From Hawksworthiomyces lignivorus (taxonomy: Eukaryota; Ascomycota; Sordariomycetes; Ophiostomatales; Ophiostomataceae): DNA of 64,000 nt. The DNA lies in contig NTMA01000014.1 in NCBI GenBank assembly GCA_002917075.1, positions 62,001-126,000 of the forward strand. Direction: 5' to 3'. Made by a program: the position numbers and the translations under genes. Positions 11,480 through 22,380 of the stretch are shown piece after piece (positions within the stretch are counted from its first letter, which is position 1; every line of letters begins with the position of its first letter). The notes beneath the pieces are model-generated. The model saw nothing but the letters and a program-made list of their open reading frames with translations, had not been told where the DNA came from and made no database searches.

Positions 11480-11865
11480 TGCAGTAAGCAAGACAAGCAG
11501 TCAATTTGACACCAGAATTAAGCCCCGTCGTCGATATGAGAGGACTGGTGAGATAGACAAACTCGAAGAAGTAATTCAAATGACAAGATAAAGAATCAAG
11601 TTACTGCCGCATAATCATCCTGCCCAAGCAATGTTTTCGGATAATCTTGGAATCGAGCTCAATCGCTGGTATGAGAGAACTAGTAGGATGCTTCGAAGAC
11701 CTTAAAGACGCTGTGCACGTAGCGAGACGAGCAGTCGAGTTGACACCAGAAAATTATGCTGACCAGGCAGAGCGGTTAAATAACCTTGGAACCAAACTTG
11801 AGAACCAATATTAGAATATCGGTAACATGGACAATCTTGACAAGGTTATTTAGGTACAAAGTTAA
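11480..11865 (+). pseudogene. Degenerate tetratricopeptide (TPR) array relic
   Basis: Broken frames read as the 42-residue TPR units seen in fungal NLR, CHAT and kinesin-light-chain-like proteins. Pieces include RRYERTGEIDKLEEVIQMTR, then AMFSDNLGIELNRWYERT, then EDLKDAVHVARRAVELTPEN and RLNNLGTKLENQY, then GNMDNLDKVI. They alternate frames and are cut by several stops (for example after IQMTR, after ENQY and after DKVI). About three units survive. No NB-ARC or effector domain is visible beside them, so this is a fragment of a decayed gene. Intact relatives often function in allorecognition or immune-like responses. Confidence 0.7.
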
Positions 11866-12015
11866 TGTCACGACCGCACACATGCCAAATTCATGCGCAG
11901 TTTGTAAAGTTGATTCAGAATGACATAAAAGTGGGGCTTTATTTTGCCGCAAAGCAGTATTAGAGCAGAGCCTTCGGGAGAAGGCTAGGATTAAAAAAAA
12001 AATCCTAAAAAAATC

Positions 12016-12087
12016 CTCTCCCGCCGGGAATTGAACCCGGGTCTACAGCGTGACAAGCTGTCATACTGACCACTATACTACGGAAGA
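12016..12087 (-). tRNA. tRNA-Asp (anticodon GUC)
   Basis: A 72-nt cloverleaf on the minus strand. The acceptor stem is TCTTCCG with CGGGAGA plus discriminator G. The anticodon stem ACAGC/GCTGT encloses loop TTGTCAC with anticodon GTC. The T arm contains GGGTTCAATTCCC. No intron is present. A T-run needed for Pol III termination is not obvious in the immediate downstream sequence, which on this strand begins with short T-rich tracts. Confidence 0.92.
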
Positions 12088-12515
12088 TGTTTGGTGGTGA
12101 GCCACCATTGTAGTCTGGGATTTTTGGGTTAGCGCCCGTTAATTTACATTATATACTTCGCACCTAACGGGCAAAAATGCATGTTCCAATAATATAGTTG
12201 TTCTATGTTTTCAATTCTTGGAAATTTAGATATAGAAGACACCAAATTCTTGCCCAGTCTAGCAAATGTGAGAGAAAGGAGCAGAGGCCTCTTGATGCTT
12301 TAGGCGATGCTGCCGCTAGTATTGAAGTACGCGAATTTAGCAAGTGTTCCCACGACTGATACCCATCATCAATTTCTAACAAAGGCAAAACTTCATATAT
12401 ACACATATCTCTATATCGTTAAATACATGTTCTTCTTTTGTTTCTATCTTTCTTTGTTATTTATATATTTATATATTTTCTTATTAATTATTTAATTCTT
12501 TAGTATTTTGTTCTT
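12088..12515. other. AT-rich 3' region of the GABA aminotransferase gene
   Basis: This separates the tRNA 5' end from the stop codon of the aminotransferase. It is strongly AT-rich near 12420-12500 and shows no gene. It probably holds the aminotransferase 3' untranslated region. Confidence 0.35.
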
Positions 12516-13997
12516 CTACAGCGACTGCTGGAGCTTTTCCAGTGCGTCTAAAAGCACGTCGACGTGCTTTTCCTCGAAAGTGAGCGTTGGCCGGAAGCGC
12601 ACCCCGTTTACACCACAGCCACCAATGTTAACGCCAAATTGCTTAGCTTTGGTAATGAACTCATCTCTTTTTGCGTGGTTGAAGGCGATGAAAGTGCCTT
12701 GACCTTTGCCCCGTAGGTCTGTGACTTGTTCTGGGTACTTGTTCGCAAATCCCTCCAGCCTGCTATACAAGAAGGCGCCGACTCGCGCATTCTGAGCCAC
12801 CAAGTCGTGCTTCTCGATTTCGTCTATGATGCCACGGAATAGAATGGCGCGGGCGGGATCGCCCATCCAGGTGTTGAACTGACGCCAAGCTTTGTTGGGG
12901 CGCAGCAGAGGGTTGCCGTAGTAGTATCCGGCTGTCTGCGCCTTCTTGCTGAAGGTGACAATGTCCGGCGGCGACGATGCAGGAAGATTCCAGTGCTCGT
13001 GCGCCCAGAACTTACCGGTCGCGCCGACGCCAGTCTGCACCTCATCGGCAATCAGCAGGACATTGTGCTTCTTGGTAACTTCGCGCAGCTTCTGGAAGAA
13101 GCTCGGCGATGCGTGGTTGTCGCCGCCCTCGGCCTGGATAGGTTCAACAATTACCGCGACAACTGGCAGATGCCACGTCTTGATCAGCTTTTCCACCTCG
13201 TCGATCGAAGCCTGCTCGGTCGCGGCGTTCTCGGCCGCGTATTTTTCGAGAGGGTATTTCAGCTGCGGAAACGTGGCCTGGGGCCAATCAAACGCGGGAA
13301 TGTCGATTTTGTGGATGGGCTTGCTGCGCGTGCAAGACAGAGACCCGAAGAGACGACCGTGGAAGGAGTTGCGGAAGCTGAGGATGCTGAGCTGCGGGGA
13401 TCCCGGTGTCTTGTTGTCCATACAAGACGAGAGCTCTTCCGCTGTGAATTCGACATCCGGGCCGCCACGCTCCAGCTGGCGGCGATACATAAAGGCGGCT
13501 TTGAAGGCAATTTCGTTGGCGTCGGACCCGGCAGCTGCAGTGAAGACGCGGTTGAGCCCCTTCGGAGCAACCTTTAGGATGCCATCGCTCACAATGTCTG
13601 CCCAGTTGCTGGAGGGGAATGCGCCAAGCGTGGGTCTGTTCACGATCGCATCGACCATCTCGGGGCTAGATGCCGTCTTTATTAGGGCTGGGTTATTGTA
13701 GCCCAGAGGTATCGATGCAATCTGGGAATACCTGCATGATCCCCTATTGTCAGCACGTATATGCCTATGGGATGCTAGCAGGAGGACATGGCCTTACACG
13801 TCAAGTAGCAGATTACCGTCCGGGTCGGCAATGTAATTACCAAAACTCTTGGTGTAATCGGCCACCAGGTTAACATTGCGATGGTCAAATACCTCATCTA
13901 GCCTTGCAAGGTATTTCTTGCTTTCCGGGCCGGGAATCGCCGTCTTAACCACCGGCTTCTCTGGCTCAGCGGTAGGGAGAGTTGCAAAGGTAGCCAT
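12516..13997 (-). CDS. 4-aminobutyrate (GABA) aminotransferase, about 471 aa
   Basis: Two exons, 13997-13798 and 13731-12516, with a 66-nt intron (donor GTAAGG, acceptor TGCAG) that joins to read LLLDVYSQIASIPLGYNNP. This is a class III PLP-dependent aminotransferase of the fungal GatA/Uga1 type. It shows GAFPSSNW, NSFHGRLFGSLS, the PLP-phosphate region VIVEPIQAEGGDNHAS, the IADEVQTGVGATGKFWAHEH block, and the PLP-lysine motif FSKKAQTAGYYY with lysines near residues 329-330. It converts GABA and 2-oxoglutarate to succinic semialdehyde and glutamate. Its length is normal for the family. The gene is divergent from a Zn2Cys6 regulator and lies 8.4 kb from a succinate-semialdehyde dehydrogenase, so the whole GABA shunt lies in this cluster. 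A housekeeping copy probably exists elsewhere in the genome, making this a cluster-specific paralogue; I cannot confirm that here. Confidence 0.93.
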
Positions 13998-14387
13998 CGT
14001 AGTAATTTGTCGGACCACCTGCTAGGCGCTAGACTATCCTGATAATAGCTGATAAGGAGAAAGAGTCGTGAGATAAGAGACGATGTATTTACCATTCTTA
14101 GAAAACACTACATAATATAGAGTAGACGTATAGCTTTATTATACCTCTTCGGGACCAATAAGTTTAATACAACATAATGCCCTACAAGAACCGTTGAATT
14201 GATGTCTGTAATAGGCTTTGGCTGGTGTGTAGTTGTGCAAGTCTGTCTGTACCTGAGGAAAGGCGTATCGTCTTGCCAAATCGGGACTGGGGCGGAAATC
14301 TATCTTGTTAGAGTAATAGTGAATAAATTACTGTACCAGTTCCGGCGCAAGCACTAGCGATATCTCTTATCTTCGGGCGACGTCGAG

Positions 14388-14427
14388 CGGAGAAAGCGGA
14401 GAAAGCGGAGAAAGTGGAGAATGGCGG
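14388..14427 (+). promoter_or_regulatory. CGG-N6-CGG direct-repeat array in divergent promoter
   Basis: In the 624-base region between the divergent aminotransferase and regulator genes, a 9-base unit GCGGAGAAA is repeated. CGG triplets start at 14388, 14397 and 14406, a TGG variant follows at 14415, and a slightly offset CGG is at 14425. Regularly spaced CGG direct repeats are the type of site that Zn2Cys6 proteins bind, and such a regulator is encoded immediately downstream. Binding is inferred from spacing and position only. Confidence 0.45.
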
Positions 14428-14621
14428 AGACGAGAGGATAGAACTCTGATCGGATAGTGAAAGGGTGAGATGAAGTTGATGCAGCGCCTAATTTGCCTTC
14501 ATCTGTCGCGGATACCCCTGCGCTGCCGTCAAGTCACAAGTAGGGTGCATTGTAGAGCAAAATAAGCTCTTGAGGTCGTCCGGGAAGACTTGTGGACGCC
14601 GGAGCCGGAGGAAATACGCTG

Positions 14622-16742
14622 ATGGAGCTGAATAATATCGGATACAGGTCCCGTTCAGGTGGGTAATATCCGATTCTTGTCATACTCGACTTTTTTTTTT
14701 TTTTCCTAATTTCATATCTAGGATGTCTGACGTGTCGTCGCCGGCATCGGAAATGTGACGAGAAGCGGCCGATCTGTAAGGCGTGCCAGCGGCGAGGCCT
14801 GGACTGCAGCTACCAGGTGACGCTGAAATGGGCAGACTCGCACAGCATCAGCACGTTCGACACGCTGTTGAACCAAAGGAGGAAGCCCACCAAACGCACC
14901 ACAACTTCCAGCCTTGGCCAGTTCCAAATCTCCTCTCCACCCAGAGTGGACGCTTCTTTTCATGCGGCGCCGCGCCAAGTGTCGGTCGATGAGTCGACGC
15001 TACTGGAGCCAGGCAGTTTCGAGCGGCTGCAGTACGGGCAGAGCCCTGCTATGGTCCCGGATCAGCAATGTGACCGCGACTATGATGACGCCGGCGAAGA
15101 GGTGGTACAAGTAGCCGCGTCCGACTGCGACGCATCACCGACGTCGGCCGTGTCAGATACCGGATGCGAGCTCCTTGGTGCGAATGATGGCGGCCTGCAA
15201 TTTGGCGACGCCGACCCTTGGGTTGTTGACAGCGGCATCAGCCAGCTTCTTTTTCACATGTTCCGCGAGCCAGGGGAAGACATTGCCTTCCTCTACTGTT
15301 AGTTTTCTCCATCTGCGACACCAGAGTCGGCCTACAGACTGACAGGCAGCGATGACTTTATAGATTTCAAGCGCGTCTGTACTTGCATCCCTGCTTATAA
15401 CAGCTCTGATAATCCATATCGCAAGCTGGCTATCGTCTCCCTGTCTTATCCCGTCCTCCTGCACGGCATACTGGCTGTATCTACGGGTCATATGTACAAT
15501 TACGGACGGAGCAACGAGGCTCTTGTCTCGTCACGGCAGGCGCGTGCGCTGAACTCGCTGCAGGAGGCCCTTAGCGGACTTCTGTGGAACAGGTCCACCA
15601 GCCACAGTGGCACAGAACCCTCAGAGAGCGACGGGAAATCGGTTCAACACAGGGGGACAGAATACAGTGGAAGCCCGACAGGCACAGGGAGCAGAGAGCC
15701 TTCAGGGTCTGTAGGGCATGGCCCGGGACCGCTTCTTGGCGAAAACAGTGTATTCTCTGTCTTATCTGCGCGCGAGATCGCCCTTGCAGCTGTGATGATG
15801 CAGACGTCTTCCGTGCTAATGACAGGTATCGGCAGTGTCGAAATACACATCAAATGCGCACTAGAATTTATTCGCGATCTAGGGTATCTCTATCAATCAG
15901 CAAGGCCCTTCTATGCACGCCTCCTTGTCCATCGCTTTGCGATGGTCGATGTCGTTCTTGCCCATCTGCGTTTCCGCCGCCCGCTGGCACCTCTGAACTT
16001 CTACATGTATCAGCCTAACGAGGAGCTCGATGATGAAGATCCGTCATTCCGCGAGATGCATGGCTGTCCTCAGAGGGTGCTCTGCTTTCTAGCACGAATA
16101 TCCGTCCTCAGCGCCGCAGTGGCAGAGAAAAATAGCTCCCACATTGAGATACAAACCATGGCCTACGACCTGGAGACGGAAATGCGCGTCTGGGGCCACA
16201 AATACCACGAAGCAATGGGTGGCGGTGGTGGTGGCTCCCGCCCTAGTGGAGGCGGCAGTGTGCCAGCGGCCTCTCTTCAGGAGAGCAGCACGCCGATCCG
16301 TTCCATCGAAGAAGCACGGGCAGACTTAGACGTGGTTTGCGAATGTTTCTATTGGACAGCGCACATTCTGCTACTTCGAAGGGTCTTTTTGGACCAGACG
16401 CGGTCCGCTCGGGTGCAGCTAATACGGCGTCAGCTGTTCCGGCTGATGGACAACCTGCAAGCAGGATGTGGTGCTGATTCCTCCCTTCCATTTCCATTCT
16501 ACATGGCTGCCCGTGAAGCTATGACCCTCGAGGAGAGAGATTGGGTACGCCGGAAACACTCTGCAATGATGGAAGCCTACCGGGACCAGTCACGCGTATA
16601 CATGATGGCGTCGACTGAGCAGATCTGGCAGAAAGCCGGCGAAGCTGAATCTCAGACTGCGGCAAGTGTGCCGTTTCTAGAGACACCATATGAGAGCTTC
16701 ATCCGCGAGTCAGACAAGAAAGCATCATATTTCATGTTCTGA
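14622..16742 (+). CDS. Zn(II)2Cys6 transcription factor, likely cluster regulator, about 669 aa
   Basis: Three exons: 14622-14658, 14722-15297 and 15346-16742. Intron 1 (donor GTGGGT, acceptor ATCTAG) splits the codon just before the zinc cluster. Joining gives YRSRSGCLTCRRRHRKCDE, with Cys at 14, 17, 24, 31, 34 and 41 and perfect C-x2-C-x6-C-x6-C-x2-C-x6-C spacing. Intron 2 (48 nt, donor GTTAGT, acceptor GACAG) removes an in-frame TAG at 15299 and connects to a fungal-specific regulator middle domain (NPYRKLAIVSLSYPVLLHGI), similar to the Fungal_trans_2 type. A Gly/Ser-rich patch lies near residues 395-410. It is nuclear and DNA-binding by family. It is divergent from the GABA aminotransferase and sits at the edge of the lactam-type cluster, so it is the natural candidate regulator; it resembles GABA/omega-amino-acid regulators in context only. 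The small first exon and the short second intron are the least certain parts. Confidence 0.8.
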
Positions 16743-17799
16743 GCATATCTTGCGTCTATGGCCTTCCTATAATTCAGTCTCAGCAAATTTTGTGGGCCAC
16801 CTTCTAAAGTCATTATATCCAAGTAATTATTGGCATAATAATAATGCAGCAGTTGTCAAAGAGTGAGGCGTCGCTCGCATTGCTACTTTCCGTATTGTTA
16901 CAGCTGCAGTCAAGGAGGTATTGTACATTGGCCAGGGTGATGCGATCTTCGCCGTGAAATGCAAGGAAGTGTGTACCGTAACTGAAAGACCCCGAACCGT
17001 GTAGATGGTCGCCAGGAGGTGGCTATGATAGGAAGTCGCAAATCCGAGGTTGTCTCCACGCAGACTCTGAAAACTGCTGCATAGAACAGAATCCGGCGAC
17101 GCATGGGCGGAGAAGATTACGGTTCAACAGAGGTGAAGTGCGTTTCATCAGTCTACTATGAAGACATAGATCTAGGCATGCTAAGCGAGGCTGAGCAGTT
17201 TATTCTTGAATGAAAAAATCTATGTTCTATCTTTTTCAGGGTTCGGGTATAACACTGACTAGCGTATGGAAGAAATGCAACAGATTTTGATACATCAGAT
17301 ATCCATAGGTATTAACAAGAAAAACAAGTTTAGATACAACGACGCTATTGCGCAGACTAGTAAGACAATTCTTGAATGGGATTAAGACGGCTAGAAAATT
17401 TCAAGTTGCATCACAGTTACTAGAAAAAGAAGAGCGTATCACTTTACTAAATTAGGCTAGGTTCGTTGCCGAGAATACTGAAATGTTCTTATTTGAGCGC
17501 CATTCTATTTTGTACAAGGTGAAGACTGAATCTTTGATACGTTTAATTTGTTCTAGGTTTATCTTGCATCTTTGGCGAATGAGATGTAAGTCAACCACAT
17601 AATCACAGTGATAACAACATATACGACTTGCTCATGCCTATCGATGCATATCTGTGTATCGCGAAGATATGCTGCCACTTCCACTTTTTAAACGTGCTAT
17701 CTCCTCTCTTTTCTTCCAGAATTCAAGCACAACCCAAACAGAGATTACATCAAAAATTGCAACAAATATATTGACCAAAGTTCACCAACAGGTCGCAAT
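16743..17799. other. Intergenic, about 1.06 kb
   Basis: This separates the regulator from the transporter. I see no coding frame with family similarity, no RNA and no repeat. The last 150 bases before the transporter ATG are pyrimidine- and A-rich, as expected for a fungal promoter and leader. Confidence 0.35.
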
Positions 17800-19502
17800 A
17801 TGGCAGACATTCCCATTCCCGGCACTGTCCACCTTGTGGACCTCTACGGGACATCAAGGCTGAGGCACGGACAAGGCGAAAAAGATATCATCTTAATCCC
17901 GCAGCCATCAGATGATCCTAATGATCCTCTCAACTGGTCAACCTTTCGCCGTCACCAAAGTAGCATCTTACAGATTGTATGGACATTCTTTGGCTGTGTC
18001 TACATCAACGGATTGTCGCCCGCATACCTGGTCATCGCTAAAGAGACTGGCATTACTGTTGCTGACTTGAACCTCGGTAACGGGTTGATGTATCTCTTTT
18101 TTGGCTTTGGAAACCTTGTTATGCAGCCTCTAGCTCTTAACTTCGGACGCCGCCCTGTCGCTGTTTTCTCTCTATTCATTACGTCGTTTCTTGTCTTGTG
18201 GTCCGCTTATATGAAGACGGCAGGAGAGTGGTATGGCAATCGCATTCTCATCGGTATCTTCTTTTCTAGCGTCGAGTGCCTTATTGAGCTATGCATTACC
18301 GACACCAAGTTTACGCATGAGCGCGGTGTGCATATGAGCTTGTTTAATACTTGTCTATGGGGAGGAGCCTTCTTGGCACCTATACCCGCCGGCTTTCTTG
18401 CTGATGCGGCTGGTTGGCGCTGGATTAACAAGATGTACTTCATTTTGGGTATCGTCACTTCGCTCGTTGTTTTTCTTTTCTTCGACGAAACCATGTTCTA
18501 CCGGCATAACACAGTTAATGAGTTCCTGGATCAGAGAGAGCCGGGTGGGAATGCCACCGCCACCACCACAGTGCAAGGTTCAGAAAAAAGCTCGACGAAC
18601 GAAGTTGACCAGCCGGCGCCGCTGCCATCGGAGACCGGCCAGACATACGCCGTGCAGTCATATTTCCAACGACTCCGGCTGTGGGGATTCCGCTCACCGC
18701 AGCAACCCAACACATTCTTCAAATTCTTCTTATTACCTATTCTTCTTCTTCGTTACCCCAACATCGTCTTCTCTGGTATACTGATTGGCAGCTTTTTGTC
18801 CTGGTACAACGTCCTAATCGGCAGTGTTGCTTTGGTCCTCGGTTCGGCACCATATAACTTCAGCACAAATATGATCGGCCTCACGTATATCTCATGTGTT
18901 ATTGGAAGTGCTGTCGGCTGTCTGATTGGGGGTCCGCTGAACGACAGGTTTACGGTGTGGATGGCGCGCCGGAACAACGGCACCAAGGAACCTGAGCACC
19001 GCTTATGGATCGCTATCGTACTGCTGATCCTCCATCCGGTGGGATGCGTTCTGTATGGCGTAGGCGCGGCTCATGAAATTCACTGGGTTGGCATATGCTT
19101 CGGCATGGGCCTTGTAGCACTTGTCGTCGTTTTGGGATCCACCCTTTCTTTGAACTACTTGATCGACTGCTACAAGGAGGTTGCCGGAGAGTCTCTCGTG
19201 ACGGTCATCATGATTCGCAATGTTATTGGTACGTGTTACTGTGATGGTCGCCCTGCCGACCGATACATAATGAAAACTCGCATACTGACATTCGTCTTGA
19301 ACTAGGATTTGCATTCTCATATGCGGTTACTCCTATGATTGACAATCTTGGCCTCCAGAACGCATTTCTTCTAGTTGCCTTCCTTGGAATGGGTATAACA
19401 AGTTTGTGCTTCGTTATGATCGTCGTGGGCAAGAAGATGCGGAAGCAGTCGGCCGCCTCCTACTGGAAGTTAGTTGAGGCACATGGATTCAAGGCTCATT
19501 GA
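17800..19502 (+). CDS. MFS transporter, drug:H+ antiporter/synaptic-vesicle-like type, about 541 aa
   Basis: Two exons, 17800-19228 and 19306-19502, with a 77-nt intron (donor GTACGT, acceptor AACTAG). The join completes the last two membrane helices (VIGFAFSYAVTPMIDNLGL, then LVAFLGMGITSLCFVMIV). The N-terminus has the NDPLNWS motif shared by fungal MFS transporters that begin with a DP.(N/D)P(L/Q)NW segment. Loop 2-3 has the LNFGRRPVAV signature. About 12 membrane segments are visible, with a charged Ser/Pro-rich central loop near residues 245-295. It is a plasma-membrane permease by family. Its position between the cluster regulator and the LamB/YcsF gene suggests it imports the cluster's substrate, perhaps a lactam, amino acid or organic acid; the substrate cannot be read from the sequence. 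Confidence 0.88.
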
Positions 19503-20771
19503 TGTAGTCGTAGGCGCCGATGACACGATGGACACACATTTACTACCATATAGGGGCTGACTTTATCATTGAATTCACCTTCCTGCTAGAAAGGCACAAA
19601 TTTCTTTTCTTCTCTCTACTGTCTCCGGCGCTTAAATTTGACTTGAGCTTGTTCTTCGTTATTAAAAATTACAGCCATTCTTATAGAGATGGTGGCTTAT
19701 TTATAACACTATATACATGTATATTGAGTCGGAGGCTGAGGCAAGACCCCAGCCCTGTGAAAGATCTGCCGTTGCTCATGTGATAGCTACAACGTGTATA
19801 GAGAGCGACCACGGCTTCCCTAAGCATTAGGTGAGGACCGATCATCCAGGGTCCTTAGTCGGTATGGAGCAGTAATTTTGCAGCCTCATATCAAAAAATA
19901 ACTGAGAAATGGAGATAGCTTAGAGATAGGACAACAGGAATTCAACAACCTTATCACCGCTCTTGCTAGGCACCTATTCGAATTGCCCTTGGCTGCTAGA
20001 AGGCGCTTCATTGATGCAGAGCTTTAGTGAAGGCTGACCCGCGATCTATGACGTCGATCGCGTCTCACTGAGTTCGCTGCCCGACTACGACTTCACTGTG
20101 CTTACACTCCCGCCCAGAGCGCTGTATGGTGGCCAATGGCTAGCCTCTCTACATCTATGGGGTCGCCGCTTGAGCAGTCGTCTCCCGTTTCAATATTCAT
20201 AGATACGTTTAGAAAAGCCTCCTTCTACAGCTAGAAATAGTAATGAGATATACGTATCAAGATTGTTGTTATATCGCAAGCGGAAGTATGCGAGCTTCCA
20301 GTGCGAGAGAAGGCCGCTATTATGTAAGGTAATTAATAACCTTGAGAATTTAGCTACCCCGACCACTCTCCGTCCGTCTTTTGTATAAGCAGGCTCGATT
20401 TTTAGGACGGATTTGCTCTGTTGCACTTGTGGCAGGCGTCGGTGAAACAAATCCCACCTACAATTGATTTTACGTTATAGCAACAAATGTCAAGAACCAT
20501 GATAAGGAACAACCTTAGGATTACCCGCTCTTAGAGTACTAGCGTGACGAGCTGCCTAATACAGGAAGCTTTACCGCGCCTAAAGCAGCTGTGGGCGACT
20601 TGCAACTAGCGTTGAGAATAGTATCATAGGATGACGGATGCCTGTGCATAATGTATATCTTTTAGCAACATTCTATGACGCGGTAGAATGTGTACTGTAC
20701 AATCGATGCTCCTTAAATTCGTCCTATAATGAAACTCAAAAGCAATATATTTTCGCTACGTTCAAGCCGCT
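19503..20771. other. Intergenic, about 1.27 kb, convergent
   Basis: This lies between the 3' ends of the transporter and the LamB/YcsF gene. No recognisable gene, RNA or transposon is present. A minus-strand frame at 20190-20450 lacks any family motif. Confidence 0.4.
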
Positions 20772-21785
20772 TCACCAACCCCTTCTCTTGTTGATTTCAT
20801 CAACACCTCTACGGCACGCTTTGGCATTCTCGAGCGCCGTTGGCATGTCGGAATGAATGCAGAACATAAAGGGCTTGCCTTCGAAGCCAAGTCTAATTGT
20901 CTTGCCTTCGTTGTCGGCAACTGAGTCCTCAATGCCAATTGACATGGTGCGATTGTAGATATCCTCAACTGTTGCCAGTTTGCTCTCCTTGACTGGCAGA
21001 AGCTTTTTGCTGCCATTGTATTGTAAATCGACGTAAGCCTCTTCCACAAAGGTCAGGCCGTACTTGGCACACATAGCCCCTTGGTGTTCGGTGCCTTTGG
21101 ATCCAAATACCGGTACGCCAAAGACGGCACAAGCCCGAAGCACAGCATCCATGATGACGAGGTCACGCTGCATGTAGAAGAAGAGCTCCCCGTGGGGCTT
21201 AATATGATTCAACGGAACACCCTCGGCATCGAGCATAGACTTGATGGCTCCAACTTGATACAGGACCATGGCATACATGTCTTCGGGATCAATTTCCATC
21301 TTGCGGCGTCCAAATCCAAAGCGGTCTTGCTCCAGGCGTATGTGAGTAAGTGTCTGCACAGTTGAACAAGAGGGGAATAGCCAGCATAAATCAAACTATG
21401 GAGACGAGATATCGGAGAGCTTTCAGGTACCTTCAAGACCGGGGTGAGCTCCGATTTTGACACCATGTGCTTTAGCGAGACGGATGGTCTTCAGCATGGT
21501 CGTAGGATCCCCCGCATGGAAGCCGCAAGCGATATTTGCATAATCCACAATGTTGATGAGTTCTTCATCTGGACCCTAATCATGTTAACATTAGAGCTTA
21601 TGACCATATCGCTTAGTTGCATCAACATGGAATGGGAAGAAAGGCTGGATTCGAGAAGTGAAAATCATGCTTTTCTCACCAAAATTCCGCAGAGAAATTC
21701 AATATATGTTACTTACCATCTTCCACCTACCGAAACCCTCGCCCATATCACAGTTAATTTCCACTTTTTTGGAATATTGTTCCAT
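20772..21785 (-). CDS. LamB/YcsF family protein (5-oxoprolinase subunit A-like), 255 aa
   Basis: Three exons: 21785-21717, 21575-21431 and 21325-20772. The introns are 141 nt (donor GTAAGT) and 105 nt (donor GTACCT, acceptor CAAG). The spliced protein shows all family blocks: [14 protein letters not shown] at the N-terminus, [43 protein letters not shown], and [17 protein letters not shown] at the end. The length equals that of bacterial PxpA. In bacteria PxpA works with PxpB (AHS1/KipI) and PxpC (AHS2/KipA) as an ATP-dependent enzyme that opens the lactam ring of 5-oxoproline to glutamate. The other two components are domains of the large biotin enzyme 4 kb away, so I infer that the two proteins cooperate. 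The name 'lactam utilisation' comes from a bacterial locus. Ring opening of this cluster's substrate is inference. Confidence 0.93.
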
Positions 21786-22380
21786 ATTGGCGGTGGATCG
21801 GCTGCTGCTGATGTCAAGCAGACGCTTCTCTGAAGGTTGGTTTTCTTCACGTAGGCAGGCTCGAACTATGTGTATACTCTTTTCCCCTCTACCTAAGCCA
21901 GTCCTCTTTTTGGACACTATCTATCCTTATACTTAACGGTAGGCTACATGCTTCCGGTCTCGGGAAATTCCCCGTATTAGAGTCTGCGTTACTTGGGTGG
22001 TATTCTGATCTGGCCTTTTGGCGTGTCGCATTGCCTATTTAGGTTTTAGCAACATTGTTAGCACACTACCGGTTGACACGCTAGCCGATCGCAATATCTA
22101 TTCGTTTGCAACACTGTGTTAGTTAGTAAAGACCGACATAACAGAATCCACGTGGCCCAGGAATGCAGTGATTGATAAAGTAGACAGCAATGTGTGTGCT
22201 GTTAGTTCTAGATCTCAGGACCGCCTCTCAGATTGCCTTTGTTGAGTCCCAGCGCACTTACGCCGCCGGAGGTATAAATGTGTGTAGGCGTGTAGACGAA
22301 AACGAGTTAACCATGTGTCGTATGTTGCTACCAATATCTCTACTCATATCTCTGTTGCCCCGTCATTGCATATAGCTAGC
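21786..22380. promoter_or_regulatory. Divergent promoter region, LamB/YcsF and SSADH
   Basis: About 600 bases separate the two divergent start codons, which fits coordinated control. I found no CGG-N6-CGG array like the one upstream of the cluster regulator. Confidence 0.35.

Noticed and set aside
12946..13701. Plus-strand open frames of 194-251 codons
   Set aside because: They are antisense shadows of the GABA aminotransferase exon, whose PLP motifs are unmistakable.
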